From contig CAZPEM010000022.1 in the NCBI GenBank assembly GCA_964585575.1, positions 1 to 29,753 on the forward strand: a DNA stretch of 29,753 bases, in the 5' to 3' direction. Position 1 is the first letter of the stretch; every line of letters begins with the position of its first letter. Made by a program: the position numbers and the translations under genes. The notes under the pieces are model-generated. The model did not search any database, was not told the origin of the DNA, and saw only the letters and a list, made by a program, of their open reading frames with translations. This DNA comes from UBA4655 sp964585575. Lineage in GTDB: Bacteria; Planctomycetota; Planctomycetia; Pirellulales; UBA1268. Positions 1-7,318 of the stretch are shown in pieces.

Positions 1-175
1 CGATCCGGTTCGCGGGCACCTGCAGCAGGTACTCGGCGAGCGCCACGCCCCAGCTGACGAGCGCCGCGATGAACCACGGCCGGCCGCTCATGTCCTTGAG
101 GTGCGCGTACCACGCGAACGTCATGAACACGTTCGAGCAGATGAGCAGGAGCGTCGTCTGGAGCAGCACGGGCAT
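1..175 (-). CDS. DUF486 / DMT-family small membrane protein (partial, N-terminal 58 residues)
   Basis: Reading the minus strand from the ATG at 175 gives a protein beginning MPVLLQTTLLLICSNVFMTF and running off the window edge without a stop. It contains the stretch FAWYAHLKDMSGRPW and later ALVSWGVALAEYLLQVPANR, which I recognise as hallmarks of the DUF486 (DMT-like) family of roughly 115-residue, four-helix inner-membrane proteins. The first hydrophobic helix spans about residues 3-22 and the second about 36-53. The family is uncharacterised, with a fold related to small drug/metabolite transporters, so the substrate is unknown. It lies 10 bp downstream of the HEPN gene on the same strand, but nothing suggests a functional link. 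The family call is strong; the start is the only reasonable in-frame ATG. Confidence 0.88.
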   Translation of the reverse strand, partial: MPVLLQTTLLLICSNVFMTFAWYAHLKDMSGRPWFIAALVSWGVALAEYLLQVPANRI

Positions 176-185
176 GGCATGCGGC

Positions 186-566
186 CTAAGGCTGATGCGA
201 CTCGACCAAGGTCCGCGGTGCCCGAATCCACCCGAGCCACCGAGACCGATCCTTCCCCGCTTTCGGGAGGGCCTCGTCGTAACGGAAGACGGTACCGAAT
301 GGCGTGAGACGATCAATGTCGGCCAGGTCCGACGGCAGTGCGACGCCGGCCTCGCCGAGCAGTTCGATCAAAGCGCCGAGATTGTGAGTCCGCGGGTAGT
401 CAATCGCACGAGCCGCCTGCGCGGCCTTCAAAAGCTCCTCGGCGGCCTGTTGAGCATGAAATCCGAGCGTGTCGTCGTCGACATCGCTATCGCCAAGGAG
501 CCGCTCCAACACGAGCTCATCCTGACGCGCTTTGCGGAGCAGGACATCGTGCCGATCAGGCGGCAT
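186..566 (-). CDS. HEPN-domain protein, probable RNase toxin of an MNT/HEPN pair
   Basis: A 126-residue protein starting at the ATG at 566, which overlaps the last codons of the MNT gene (its stop is 558-556). The run FHAQQAAEELLKAAQAARAI (about residues 36-55) followed by PRTHNLGALIELL (58-70) is the signature of the PF05168-type HEPN domain, an all-helical fold. In related type VII toxin-antitoxin pairs the HEPN partner is an RNase toxin that the MNT partner inactivates by adding AMP. The catalytic Rx4-6H motif is imperfect: from R53 there are seven residues to H61, while from R59 there is only one, so RNase activity is uncertain. Translational coupling with the upstream MNT gene supports a pair. 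A longer in-frame reading up to 944 is a shadow of the MNT gene. Confidence 0.85.
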   Translation of the reverse strand: MPPDRHDVLLRKARQDELVLERLLGDSDVDDDTLGFHAQQAAEELLKAAQAARAIDYPRTHNLGALIELLGEAGVALPSDLADIDRLTPFGTVFRYDEALPKAGKDRSRWLGWIRAPRTLVESHQP

Positions 567-897
567 GCAACACCCGCCCCTCGCGTCGGGCAGCATGTTC
601 CACCGTGCCGGGGGTCGCCGACCGGTGCTCGAACTCCTCTTCGCTGACCACCAGCAGATCCACCGGCATGACGAACCACTTGAGGGCACGGTTGAGCCGG
701 ACCATCTCCTCGAAGCGGTCGTCCACGACCGGTTCGACGACAACCAGATCGATGTCGCTGTGGTCGTCAGCATCGCCGCGGGCGTGCGAACCGAACAGGA
801 TGATCCGCTTTGGCCGGGCTGCCGCCACGAGTCGCTCGACGGCGGCGAGAAGGCGATCGGCTGTCGGGGCCCACGGAGGAGTACCTGTGCGCGACAT
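556..897 (-). CDS. MNT-type minimal nucleotidyltransferase (antitoxin-like)
   Basis: A 113-residue protein with the nucleotidyltransferase signature GS-x10-DxD: G36-S37, then D48 and D50 in the run FGSHARGDADDHSDIDL. A third acidic residue, D80 in VMPVDLLVV, sits where the third metal ligand of the polymerase-beta fold is expected, so the active site looks intact. In characterised MntA/HepT pairs this enzyme adds AMP units to the HEPN toxin and silences it. It precedes and overlaps the HEPN gene by 11 bp, which implies co-translation. An AAGG ribosome-binding site lies about 9 nt before the ATG. The pair stands alone beside a housekeeping-type membrane gene, as expected for a mobile defence or stability module. 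Confidence 0.9.
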   Translation of the reverse strand: MSRTGTPPWAPTADRLLAAVERLVAAARPKRIILFGSHARGDADDHSDIDLVVVEPVVDDRFEEMVRLNRALKWFVMPVDLLVVSEEEFEHRSATPGTVEHAARREGRVLHAA

Positions 898-953
898 AAC
901 CCGACCTTACCTCGATGCGGAATCGGCAGCCATGGCACGGGCACGCTCGAGGT

Positions 954-1085
954 TCACACCGCCAGGCGGCGTTTGCCGCCACCCTTGAGCTCGCGCGCCT
1001 TCAGCCAGTGCTCGCTGCAACACTGTGGCACATTTTCGCGCTTCTCCGTGAGCCGGCGGCACGGCTGCGCGGCCGAAAAACTCAT
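954..1085 (-). CDS. Possible 43-residue cysteine-containing small protein
   Basis: An ATG at 1085 on the minus strand opens a 43-codon ORF ending at the TGA at 956-954. The product is basic and contains C9, then C23-C24 and H27 (…VPQCCSEHW…), a spacing that could bind a metal or form a disulfide, and ends GGGKRRLAV. The last codons coincide with a perfect hairpin (GGCGGC-gttt-GCCGCC, 965-980). No good ribosome-binding site is visible. It diverges from the ArsR-family regulator across a short AT-rich stretch. I do not recognise the protein. It could be a real small gene or chance; the composition and the shared divergent region make it worth listing. Confidence 0.35.
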   Translation of the reverse strand: MSFSAAQPCRRLTEKRENVPQCCSEHWLKARELKGGGKRRLAV

Positions 1086-1111
1086 GGATATGTCGTTATA
1101 TTCCGATATGA
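1086..1111. promoter_or_regulatory. AT-rich candidate operator/promoter before the ArsR-type regulator
   Basis: This is one of the few AT-rich spots in the region. It carries three ATAT blocks at 1088-1091, 1098-1101 and 1106-1109; the last two form the symmetric arms ATAT-TCCG-ATAT. ArsR/SmtB-family proteins commonly autoregulate from AT-rich imperfect palindromes just upstream of their own gene, so it is a reasonable operator candidate. No clear -35/-10 pair could be fixed. Confidence 0.4.
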
Positions 1112-1160
1112 GTTGATGTCGGTGGCGTCGTCGCCGCCCGTTCCCCGAAGCCATGCCGTC

Positions 1161-1514
1161 ATGATCGATACCAAACGAAAGCCCGCCCGTCCGCCAAAGC
1201 TCACCAGCCTCGAAAGCCTGGGCCGGGCGGCCGAATGCCTCAAGACCCTCGCCCATCCCCACCGGCTCCGCATCGTTCAGATGCTGCTCGCTGACCGCTA
1301 TGCGGTGGGCGAACTGGCCGCGGCGTGCGGGATCCCGAGCCACATGGCCTCGGAGCACCTGCGGCTCATGCAGCGGTGCGGTTTCCTCGACGTGGAGAAG
1401 GAGGGACGGTGTGTCTACTACACGATCGCCGAGCCCCACCTGGCCAGCATCATGGCCTGCATCGAAGCCCGGTTCGGCGGCCAGAAGTCGCCGCGGACCG
1501 GCGTGTCCGCCTAG
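1161..1514 (+). CDS. ArsR-family transcriptional regulator (YgaV/BigR-like)
   Basis: A 117-residue winged-helix repressor from the ATG at 1161. The core is AECLKTLAHPHRLRIVQMLL (about 24-43), the helix-turn-helix VGELAAACGIPSHMASEHLR (49-68) and the wing FLDVEKEGRCVYYTIAEP (75-92). It has five cysteines (C26, C56, C73, C84, C100), and thiol pairs are how sulfide-sensing members such as SqrR, BigR and YgaV detect persulfides. The downstream genes, a YgaP-like rhodanese and a persulfide dioxygenase, match the ygaV-ygaP and bigR contexts, so a reactive-sulfur sensor is more likely than an arsenic sensor. A longer start at 1116 is possible, but it would lie beside the candidate operator. The effector is inferred. 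Confidence 0.85.
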   Translation: MIDTKRKPARPPKLTSLESLGRAAECLKTLAHPHRLRIVQMLLADRYAVGELAAACGIPSHMASEHLRLMQRCGFLDVEKEGRCVYYTIAEPHLASIMACIEARFGGQKSPRTGVSA

Positions 1515-1619
1515 GATCCCTCGTGCTCCCGGCCCTGATCACCGTTCTCGACAACGCATCGCCAGATCGCGACACATGCACATTCCAGTTCCTTTCCTGA
1601 CCTTCCGGAGGCTTTTTTC

Positions 1620-2177
1620 ATGATCGCCACCATTTCTCCCGCGATGCTCGCCGACCTTCGCCGCAAGGGCGAAAAAATCACTCTCATCGACGTCCGCACG
1701 CCGGCCGAGTTCGGCGAAGTGCACGTCGATTTCGCCCGCAACATCCCGCTCGACCGGCTCGATCCGAAGGCGGTGACGGCCCTCAGCGGCGATGGGCCCG
1801 CCTACTTCGTCTGCAAGTCGGGAACCCGCAGTCAGAAGGCCTGCGAAAAGATGCTCGCTGCGGGCCTCAAGGACGTGATCAGCGTCGAGGGGGGCACGGC
1901 CGCGTGCGAGGCCGCCGGGGTGCCGGTGGTGCGGGGACGCAAGGCGATGTCGCTCGAGCGGCAGGTCAGGATCGCCGCCGGGTCGCTCGTCGCCATCGGC
2001 GCGGCGCTGGCCGGCTTCGGCCCCGAGGCGCCGATCAATTGGCAGGCGATCGGCGCGGGCCTGGCCGGGTTCGTCGGCTGCGGACTCGTGTTCGCCGGGA
2101 TCACCGACACCTGCGGCATGGCGATGCTGCTTGCCCGGATGCCGTGGAACCAGGCCTGCCGCACGGCCTCCACCTGA
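1620..2177 (+). CDS. YgaP-like membrane-anchored rhodanese
   Basis: A 185-residue protein with an N-terminal rhodanese domain (about 4-105) and two C-terminal transmembrane helices (about 117-133 and 142-160), the architecture of E. coli YgaP. The substrate-binding motif LIDVRTPAEF (22-31) and the active-site loop VCKSGTRS with catalytic C65 are intact, so it should carry sulfane sulfur on C65. The C-terminal part, with C165 in GITDTCGMAMLLARMPWN, matches the YgaP transmembrane domain (DUF2892). A GGAGG-containing ribosome-binding site precedes the ATG. It lies between a thiol-rich ArsR regulator and a persulfide dioxygenase and is probably the membrane end of a sulfur-transfer chain. Confidence 0.9.
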   Translation: MIATISPAMLADLRRKGEKITLIDVRTPAEFGEVHVDFARNIPLDRLDPKAVTALSGDGPAYFVCKSGTRSQKACEKMLAAGLKDVISVEGGTAACEAAGVPVVRGRKAMSLERQVRIAAGSLVAIGAALAGFGPEAPINWQAIGAGLAGFVGCGLVFAGITDTCGMAMLLARMPWNQACRTAST

Positions 2178-2212
2178 TCGCGTCAGCGCTCGCCGTAAGC
2201 GGAGGCATCGCC

Positions 2213-3616
2213 ATGAAGATCCAGCAGTACTACCTCGCGTGCCTGTCCCACGCGTCGTACATGATCACCGACGACACGACGAAGACGGCCGCGGTGGTGG
2301 ACCCCCAGCGCGACATCGACCAGTACCTCGCCGACGCCCGGGCCGGCGGGTATTCGATCAAGCACGTCTTCCTCACGCACTTCCACGCCGACTTCATCGC
2401 CGGCCACATCGAACTGCGGGACAAGGCGGGGGCGACGATCCACCTCGGCCGGCGGGCGGAGGCGGAGTTCTCGTGCGTGAAGATGAAGGACGGCGACGTC
2501 GTCGAGTTCGGTGACGTGAAGCTCGAGATCATGGAGACGCCGGGGCACACGCCCGAGGGCATCTCGATCCTCGTCTACGACCTGGCGAAGAGCCGCACCG
2601 AGCCGCTGGCCGTGCTCACCGGCGACACGCTCTTCATCGGCGACGTGGGCCGGCCCGACCTCCTGGCGAGCGTGGGCGTGACGGCCGACGAACTGGCCGA
2701 CATGCTCTACGAGAGCATCACGAACAAGCTCGTGAAGCTGCCCGACGCCACGCTCGTCTATCCGGCCCACGGGGCCGGCAGCATGTGCGGCAAGAGCCTG
2801 TCGAAGGAGACCGTTTCCACGATCGGCGAGCAGAAAAAGTTCAATTACGCCCTCCAGCCGATGAGCCGCGAGGAGTTCAAGAAGATCGTCACGGCCGATC
2901 AGCCGGAGGCGCCCGATTACTTCGTGCACGACGCGATCCTGAACCGGCAGGAGCGGGCCTCACTCGACGAAGCGATGCGAAAGACGCTCAAGCCGCTCTC
3001 GCTCGACGAGGTGCTCGCGCACGGACGATCCGGCGGCCAGCTCCTCGACGTCCGCGATGGCATCGATTTCGAAGGGGGGCACCTGCGGGGATCCCTCAAC
3101 ATCGCCTTGAACGGAAAATACGCCACATGGGCCGGATCGATGCTCTCCCACGACGCGCCGATCGTGGTGATCGCCGAGGAGGGCGGGGAGGGCGAGGCCG
3201 TGATGCGGCTCGGACGCATCGGCTTCGACAACGTGGCCGGCTACCTTGCCGGCGGCATGAATGCCCTGGCTTCCCGTGAAGATCTCGTGGAGCGGACGCA
3301 ACGAATCACCGCGCCGGCCCTCGCCGAATGGCTCGCGGGCAAGCGGCCCGACGCCGGCCCGGCGCCGACGGTCGTGGACGTGCGCAGCGCGGCGGAGCAC
3401 GCGGGCGGGCACATCGAGGGAAGTCTCAACATTCCGCTTCCGCATCTCGACGAGCGGAGCGGCGAGATTCCGGCCGGCCGGCCCGTGGCCGTGCACTGCG
3501 AAGGAGGCTACCGCTCCGCGATCGCCGCCAGCCTGCTCGGGAAGCTGGGCCGCCGCGACGTGCACGACATCGTCGGCGGCTACAAGGCCTGGCTCGCCGC
3601 GAAGCCGCCCGCATGA
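2213..3616 (+). CDS. Persulfide dioxygenase-like metallo-beta-lactamase fused to two rhodanese domains
   Basis: A 467-residue protein starting at the ATG at 2213, 7 nt after GGAGG. The metallo-beta-lactamase domain (1-240) carries H56, H58 and D60 in THFHADFIAGH, then H112, D138 and H186, the metal ligands expected for the ETHE1/persulfide dioxygenase group, which oxidises glutathione persulfide to sulfite. In classic HxHxDH the last residue is F61 here; H65 follows. The first rhodanese domain (about 262-355) lacks the active cysteine (VIAEEGGEG near 319-327) and is probably structural. The second (about 365-465) has C429 in HCEGGYRS and looks active. With the upstream YgaP-like protein it forms a persulfide-handling operon. 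The exact substrate is inferred. Confidence 0.9.
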   Translation: MKIQQYYLACLSHASYMITDDTTKTAAVVDPQRDIDQYLADARAGGYSIKHVFLTHFHADFIAGHIELRDKAGATIHLGRRAEAEFSCVKMKDGDVVEFGDVKLEIMETPGHTPEGISILVYDLAKSRTEPLAVLTGDTLFIGDVGRPDLLASVGVTADELADMLYESITNKLVKLPDATLVYPAHGAGSMCGKSLSKETVSTIGEQKKFNYALQPMSREEFKKIVTADQPEAPDYFVHDAILNRQERASLDEAMRKTLKPLSLDEVLAHGRSGGQLLDVRDGIDFEGGHLRGSLNIALNGKYATWAGSMLSHDAPIVVIAEEGGEGEAVMRLGRIGFDNVAGYLAGGMNALASREDLVERTQRITAPALAEWLAGKRPDAGPAPTVVDVRSAAEHAGGHIEGSLNIPLPHLDERSGEIPAGRPVAVHCEGGYRSAIAASLLGKLGRRDVHDIVGGYKAWLAAKPPA

Positions 3617-3724
3617 ACGCCTTCGTGACGGCTGCGGATTTCGGCGATGCGATGATTCGCTCCGGCACAGTACGATTCGCGGGCCCGGTCGATCTGGCCG
3701 GAGAACAACGAACGGAAGCTCCCC

Positions 3725-5011
3725 ATGGCAGAGCCTGACTCCGCCGTCGATCCTCCAGCGTCCTCCACCGCGTGGCGGACGTGGCTTGCGGTCGGGGCGA
3801 CGGGTTTCGGGGGGCCCGCCGGACAGGTGGCGATCCTGCATCGCGAGGTCGTCGAGCGGAAGCGGTGGCTCGGCGAGGAGGAGTTTCTCGCGGCGCTGCG
3901 TGTCTGCACGCTTCTGCCCGGGCCCGAGGCCCAGCAGCTCGCGACCTACGCGGGCTGGCGGATCGGCGGCATCCCGGGCGGACTCGTCGCCGGCTCGCTC
4001 TTCGTCCTGCCCGGAGCCCTGCTCGTACTGGCGCTTTCGTGGCTGCACGCGGCAGGACGCGACATGCCGCTCGTGGCATCCGCTTTCGCCGGAGTGCGGC
4101 CGGCGGTGGTGGCGCTCGTGGGGCTGGCGGCGTGGCGGATCGGGCGAAAGTCGATCCGGTCGCCGTTCATCGGACTGCTGGCGATCGCGGCGGCCGCCGC
4201 CCTGGTCGCGGGAGCGGCTTTTCCCGCCGTCGTGGCGGTCTGCTTCCTGCTCGGTTGGCTCGTGCCGTTCAACGCGACCGTGCCTTTGGACGATCGGCCG
4301 CAGCAGTCCGGCGTGCGATCGATTCCGCAGGGACTGCGACGCGGTATCGTCGTCGTCGCCATCGCTGCCACGATCTGGGCGGTTTGTTACGGCTTCGTCC
4401 GGCTGGCTGGCACCGCCGGGGGCCGAGGGGCTTCGATCGCCCTGCTCTTCACGGAGACGACGCTCCTTTCGCTCGGCGGTGCCTACGCGGTCGTGCCATG
4501 GGCGCTCGAAGAGTCGGTGAGCCGCGGCTGGCTCGATCCGAGCGAGCGGTTCGCGGCCCTCGCCATGGGAGAGGCGACGCCGGGGCCGCTCATCCTCGTC
4601 GTCACCTTCATCGGGTTTCTCGCAGGCTGGAGAGGGGCCCCCGGGTCCGCGGCCGCGGCAGGCATCGAGGGCGGCTGCACGGCGACGTTCTTCGCCTTTC
4701 TCCCGTCGTTTGCGATGATCCTCGCCGTGGCGCCGGCCGTGAGGTCAATCCGCGCGGGGTCCCGTATGGGGCGGGCATTGACGGCGGTGGGCGCCGCTGT
4801 CGTGGCCACGATCACCCTCCTCGCCGTCCGGCTCGCCCGCGACGCGTTCTTCGACGCGGGAGTCATCGGTGCCGGAACGCTCGACCCCGTCACGATCGTG
4901 ATCTCGGGGCTCGCCGCCGTCGCGCTCGGCGGCGCGAAGGTTCCCACTCCGCTGGTCGTGCTCGCCGCAGCCGCGGGGGGAATGCTGCGGGTTCATCTCG
5001 GTTTCGGCTAG
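3725..5011 (+). CDS. chrA: Chromate transporter family protein (ChrA-type)
   Basis: A 428-residue, strongly hydrophobic protein made of two homologous halves, the long-chain ChrA layout. The first half has GFGGPAGQ (27-34) and LLPGPEAQQLATYAGW (63-78). The second half has LLSLGGAYAVVPW (about 246-258) and GEATPGPLILVVTFIGF (about 282-298). These paired GFGG/LPGPEAQQ motifs define the CHR superfamily, inner-membrane exporters of chromate and possibly sulfate-like oxyanions. It follows the rhodanese/dioxygenase genes on the same strand after 108 bp, so it may export an oxyanion linked to sulfur metabolism. A GGAAG precedes the ATG by about 6 nt. Substrate specificity cannot be read from the sequence. 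Confidence 0.92.
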   Translation: MAEPDSAVDPPASSTAWRTWLAVGATGFGGPAGQVAILHREVVERKRWLGEEEFLAALRVCTLLPGPEAQQLATYAGWRIGGIPGGLVAGSLFVLPGALLVLALSWLHAAGRDMPLVASAFAGVRPAVVALVGLAAWRIGRKSIRSPFIGLLAIAAAAALVAGAAFPAVVAVCFLLGWLVPFNATVPLDDRPQQSGVRSIPQGLRRGIVVVAIAATIWAVCYGFVRLAGTAGGRGASIALLFTETTLLSLGGAYAVVPWALEESVSRGWLDPSERFAALAMGEATPGPLILVVTFIGFLAGWRGAPGSAAAAGIEGGCTATFFAFLPSFAMILAVAPAVRSIRAGSRMGRALTAVGAAVVATITLLAVRLARDAFFDAGVIGAGTLDPVTIVISGLAAVALGGAKVPTPLVVLAAAAGGMLRVHLGFG

Positions 5012-5075
5012 TCTTTACGGACCGGGGAATTCGTCGCCCCGCGACGACCCCGCCTTCCACGGAGGAAATGTTGCC

Positions 5076-5333
5076 ATGGCAAAGAAGAAAGCAAAGCAGA
5101 AGAAAACGTCGAGCATCTCGAAGAAGGCCCGTCAGGCCGGCGTCCTCAAGGCGCTCGAGTCGGTCGCGACGCAGGGCCTCGTGGCCACGAAGTCGGGCCA
5201 GCGGAAGGCCGCGGCGGCGGTCAAGGCGAACCAGATCGCGATGAAGGGTCTCAAGACACGCCGGGCGGGACACTCCCAGGCGCAGACCGGGCGGAAGCAG
5301 GCCCGACGAGACCAAAGGAATTCAGGCCGGTAA
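5076..5333 (+). CDS. Small lysine/arginine-rich basic protein, unknown function
   Basis: An 85-residue protein beginning MAKKKAKQKK, rich in K, R, A and Q throughout, with almost no hydrophobic core and no signal peptide. A GGAGG at 5061-5065 sits 10 nt before the ATG, which supports translation. The composition resembles histone-H1-like or other nucleic-acid-binding tails, and the C-terminal third (GHSQAQTGRKQARRDQRN) should be disordered. I do not recognise a family. It ends 20 bp before the histidine kinase gene on the same strand and could share its transcript. DNA or RNA binding is only a guess from charge. Confidence 0.75.
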   Translation: MAKKKAKQKKTSSISKKARQAGVLKALESVATQGLVATKSGQRKAAAAVKANQIAMKGLKTRRAGHSQAQTGRKQARRDQRNSGR

Positions 5334-5353
5334 TTCGCCGTTTCGAAACGCCC

Positions 5354-6520
5354 ATGCAACCATCCGCGGATCGATCGATTGCCGGCGGCGAGGAGGGGCC
5401 TCGTGCGGCGGAGCGGCCGCGGCCACCGCTTGCCTCCCTGCCTCCCGTGGAGCTCCTCTGGAAGGCGCTCACCGACAGCATCGACTGCTTCGTGACCGTC
5501 GCCGGGCCCGACCTGCGGATCCTCTACCTCAATCATGTCGACGTGGGGTTCGAGCAGGTCGAGCAGGTGATCGGCCGCGAGATCCTGGAGTTCGTCGCTC
5601 CGGAGTCGCGGGAGATGGTGCGGCGGATCCTGCTCGAGGTGTTTGCGACTGGTCGAGCCGCTTTCTACGACGTGAACGCCGTGAATGCCCAGGGAGAGCT
5701 CACCTCCTATGCCGTCCGCGCTTCGGCGGTCGAGCAGGGGGGGAAGCCCGTCGCGGTCGTGCTCACCGCGATGGACGCCAGGAAGCTCCGCGAAACCGAG
5801 CGGGCGCTGCGGGCCGATCGGCAGGCCCTGCGGCAGTTCATCCGCACCCAGGAACGCGAGCGTCAGATGATCTCCTACGAGATTCACGACGGGCTCGCCC
5901 AGTACCTCGCCGGGGCGATGATGCAGCTCGAGACGGCCGGTCACGAGATCCGGTCCCTGGACTTTCCCGGCAGCAGGAAGGCCCTCGACGCCTTCGACGA
6001 GGGCGTGCGACTCGTGCGGGCGGCGACGGCGGAGTCACGGCGGCTCATCAACGGCCTGCGTCCGCCGATGCTCGACGAGCTCGGGATCGTGGAGGCGATC
6101 GAGTCGCTCGTCGCCGAGGCGAAGGCCGACGTTCCCGCCGTCGACTACGTGGGCCCCGCGAAGCTCGCGCGGCTCGACGCCAACGTCGAGACGGCGCTCT
6201 TCCGCATCGTGCAGGAATCGCTGACCAACAGCCGCAAGCACGCGAAGGCCCGCTCGGCGAAGGTCGTGCTCGAGCGGCGGGGCGACGACGACATCGCCGC
6301 GGTCGTCGAGGACGACGGCATCGGCTTCGACACCGCGAACGTGCCCGAGGGCTGCTTCGGGCTCGAGGGGATTCGTCAGCGGGCGAGGCTCTTCGGCCGG
6401 GAGGCCACGATCGACTCAGGCCCGGGCCGGGGCACACGGATCGAGGTCGTGCTGCCGACGTTCCCGGCGCTCGAGAGGCCCTTCGTCGGAAAGGCGAACG
6501 GCGTCGCCGAGCCGGCCTGA
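5354..6520 (+). CDS. Soluble PAS-domain sensor histidine kinase (NarL/UhpB class, HisKA_3)
   Basis: A 388-residue kinase without transmembrane segments. A PAS domain occupies about 32-142 (ALTDSIDCFVTVAGPDLRIL and onward) and a short coiled helix 143-170 leads to the HisKA_3 dimerisation domain. The phospho-acceptor is H178 in YEIHDGLAQYL. The ATPase domain has the N box IVQESLTNSRKHAKA (N292), G1 DDGIGF (320-325) and G2 GPGRGTRI (357-364). All key residues are present, so it should be active. HisKA_3 kinases normally phosphorylate LuxR/NarL-type response regulators; none is encoded nearby, so it is an orphan in this window. The PAS ligand is unknown. Confidence 0.92.
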   Translation: MQPSADRSIAGGEEGPRAAERPRPPLASLPPVELLWKALTDSIDCFVTVAGPDLRILYLNHVDVGFEQVEQVIGREILEFVAPESREMVRRILLEVFATGRAAFYDVNAVNAQGELTSYAVRASAVEQGGKPVAVVLTAMDARKLRETERALRADRQALRQFIRTQERERQMISYEIHDGLAQYLAGAMMQLETAGHEIRSLDFPGSRKALDAFDEGVRLVRAATAESRRLINGLRPPMLDELGIVEAIESLVAEAKADVPAVDYVGPAKLARLDANVETALFRIVQESLTNSRKHAKARSAKVVLERRGDDDIAAVVEDDGIGFDTANVPEGCFGLEGIRQRARLFGREATIDSGPGRGTRIEVVLPTFPALERPFVGKANGVAEPA

Positions 6521-6533
6521 AAGGGCTGATCGG

Positions 6534-7313
6534 TCAGAAGCTGCCGAGGTTGATCGCAACGCCGCCGCCCAGGAATCCGCCGCTGTAGACGGTCATGCTC
6601 GGGTGCACCTGCACGTCGGAGAACGGGGGCTTCCCGTTCCCCTGACCGCCGCCGCTACGGTACGGCGAATAGGAGACCCCCGCCGGCGGCTGGTGGGCCG
6701 CCATCCCCTGCTGGATCGACCGCATGTGATCCTGCGCGAGCGACTGCCGCGTCGCGTCGAACGTCGCCTGCTGCCGGTGGAGCGACGATCGCTTGTCCTC
6801 GATCTTGCGGATCTCCTCCCCGAGCTGGGCGGACGACATGGTGACGATGTTCGGCACGTCCTTGAGAACCTGCTCCCGCTTCCGGTCGCTCATGACGGCG
6901 AGGTACTGCGCGAGCCAGGTCCTCGCCTCCTGCGCCTCCGGGGTTTCCAGAATCTTGAACTTCGTCTCGAGATCCTCGAGCAGGTATTCGAGGTCGTACG
7001 ACGATGCCGTGGCGGCCCGACGGTTGAGATCGACCTTGATCCTCGCGACCTGCTTCTCGTCGTAGATCTTCTGCGTCGAGAGCCACTCGTTGAGCTCGAA
7101 CATCGCCCGGCGCCACCGCGGGCTCGCCAGCAGTTCCGCCTTCCGGACCGCGTCGCTCTCGGCGGCCTCCGGAGCGGGTTGGGCCGGCGGCTCGGCCGCC
7201 GTGGACCGCACCGCCGGTATCGACACCGTCGAGATCACGACGGCCGCGAAGAAGCCGATCAGGAGGGCGGGGCGGTGGAGCGGTCCATGGATCGATGCGG
7301 CGATGCGGCTCAT
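6534..7313 (-). CDS. Secreted or membrane-anchored hypothetical protein with helical core
   Basis: A 259-residue protein from the ATG at 7313; an AGGAG 8 nt upstream lies inside the end of the preceding gene, so the two are translationally linked. The N-terminus has one hydrophobic segment (ALLIGFFAAVVISTVSIPAV, about 16-35) followed by a Pro/Ala-rich linker, suggesting export or a single anchor. The middle (about 55-200) is charged and helical, with a predicted coiled stretch at IRKIEDKRSSLHRQQATFDA. The C-terminus is Gly/Ser-rich. I recognise no domain. The stop lies 13 bp from the convergent histidine kinase gene. Confidence 0.8.
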   Translation of the reverse strand: MSRIAASIHGPLHRPALLIGFFAAVVISTVSIPAVRSTAAEPPAQPAPEAAESDAVRKAELLASPRWRRAMFELNEWLSTQKIYDEKQVARIKVDLNRRAATASSYDLEYLLEDLETKFKILETPEAQEARTWLAQYLAVMSDRKREQVLKDVPNIVTMSSAQLGEEIRKIEDKRSSLHRQQATFDATRQSLAQDHMRSIQQGMAAHQPPAGVSYSPYRSGGGQGNGKPPFSDVQVHPSMTVYSGGFLGGGVAINLGSF

Positions 7314-7318
7314 GCGTC

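Noticed and set aside
3613..3738. A 41-codon ORF overlapping the dioxygenase stop (ATGA) and running into chrA
   Set aside because: Stop-start overlap looks like coupling, but the product is short, unrecognised and overlaps the chrA start; not enough support.
2960..4048. A 362-codon minus-strand frame across the dioxygenase and ChrA genes
   Set aside because: It crosses two well-supported plus-strand genes and has low-complexity Arg/Pro-rich composition typical of GC-rich shadows.
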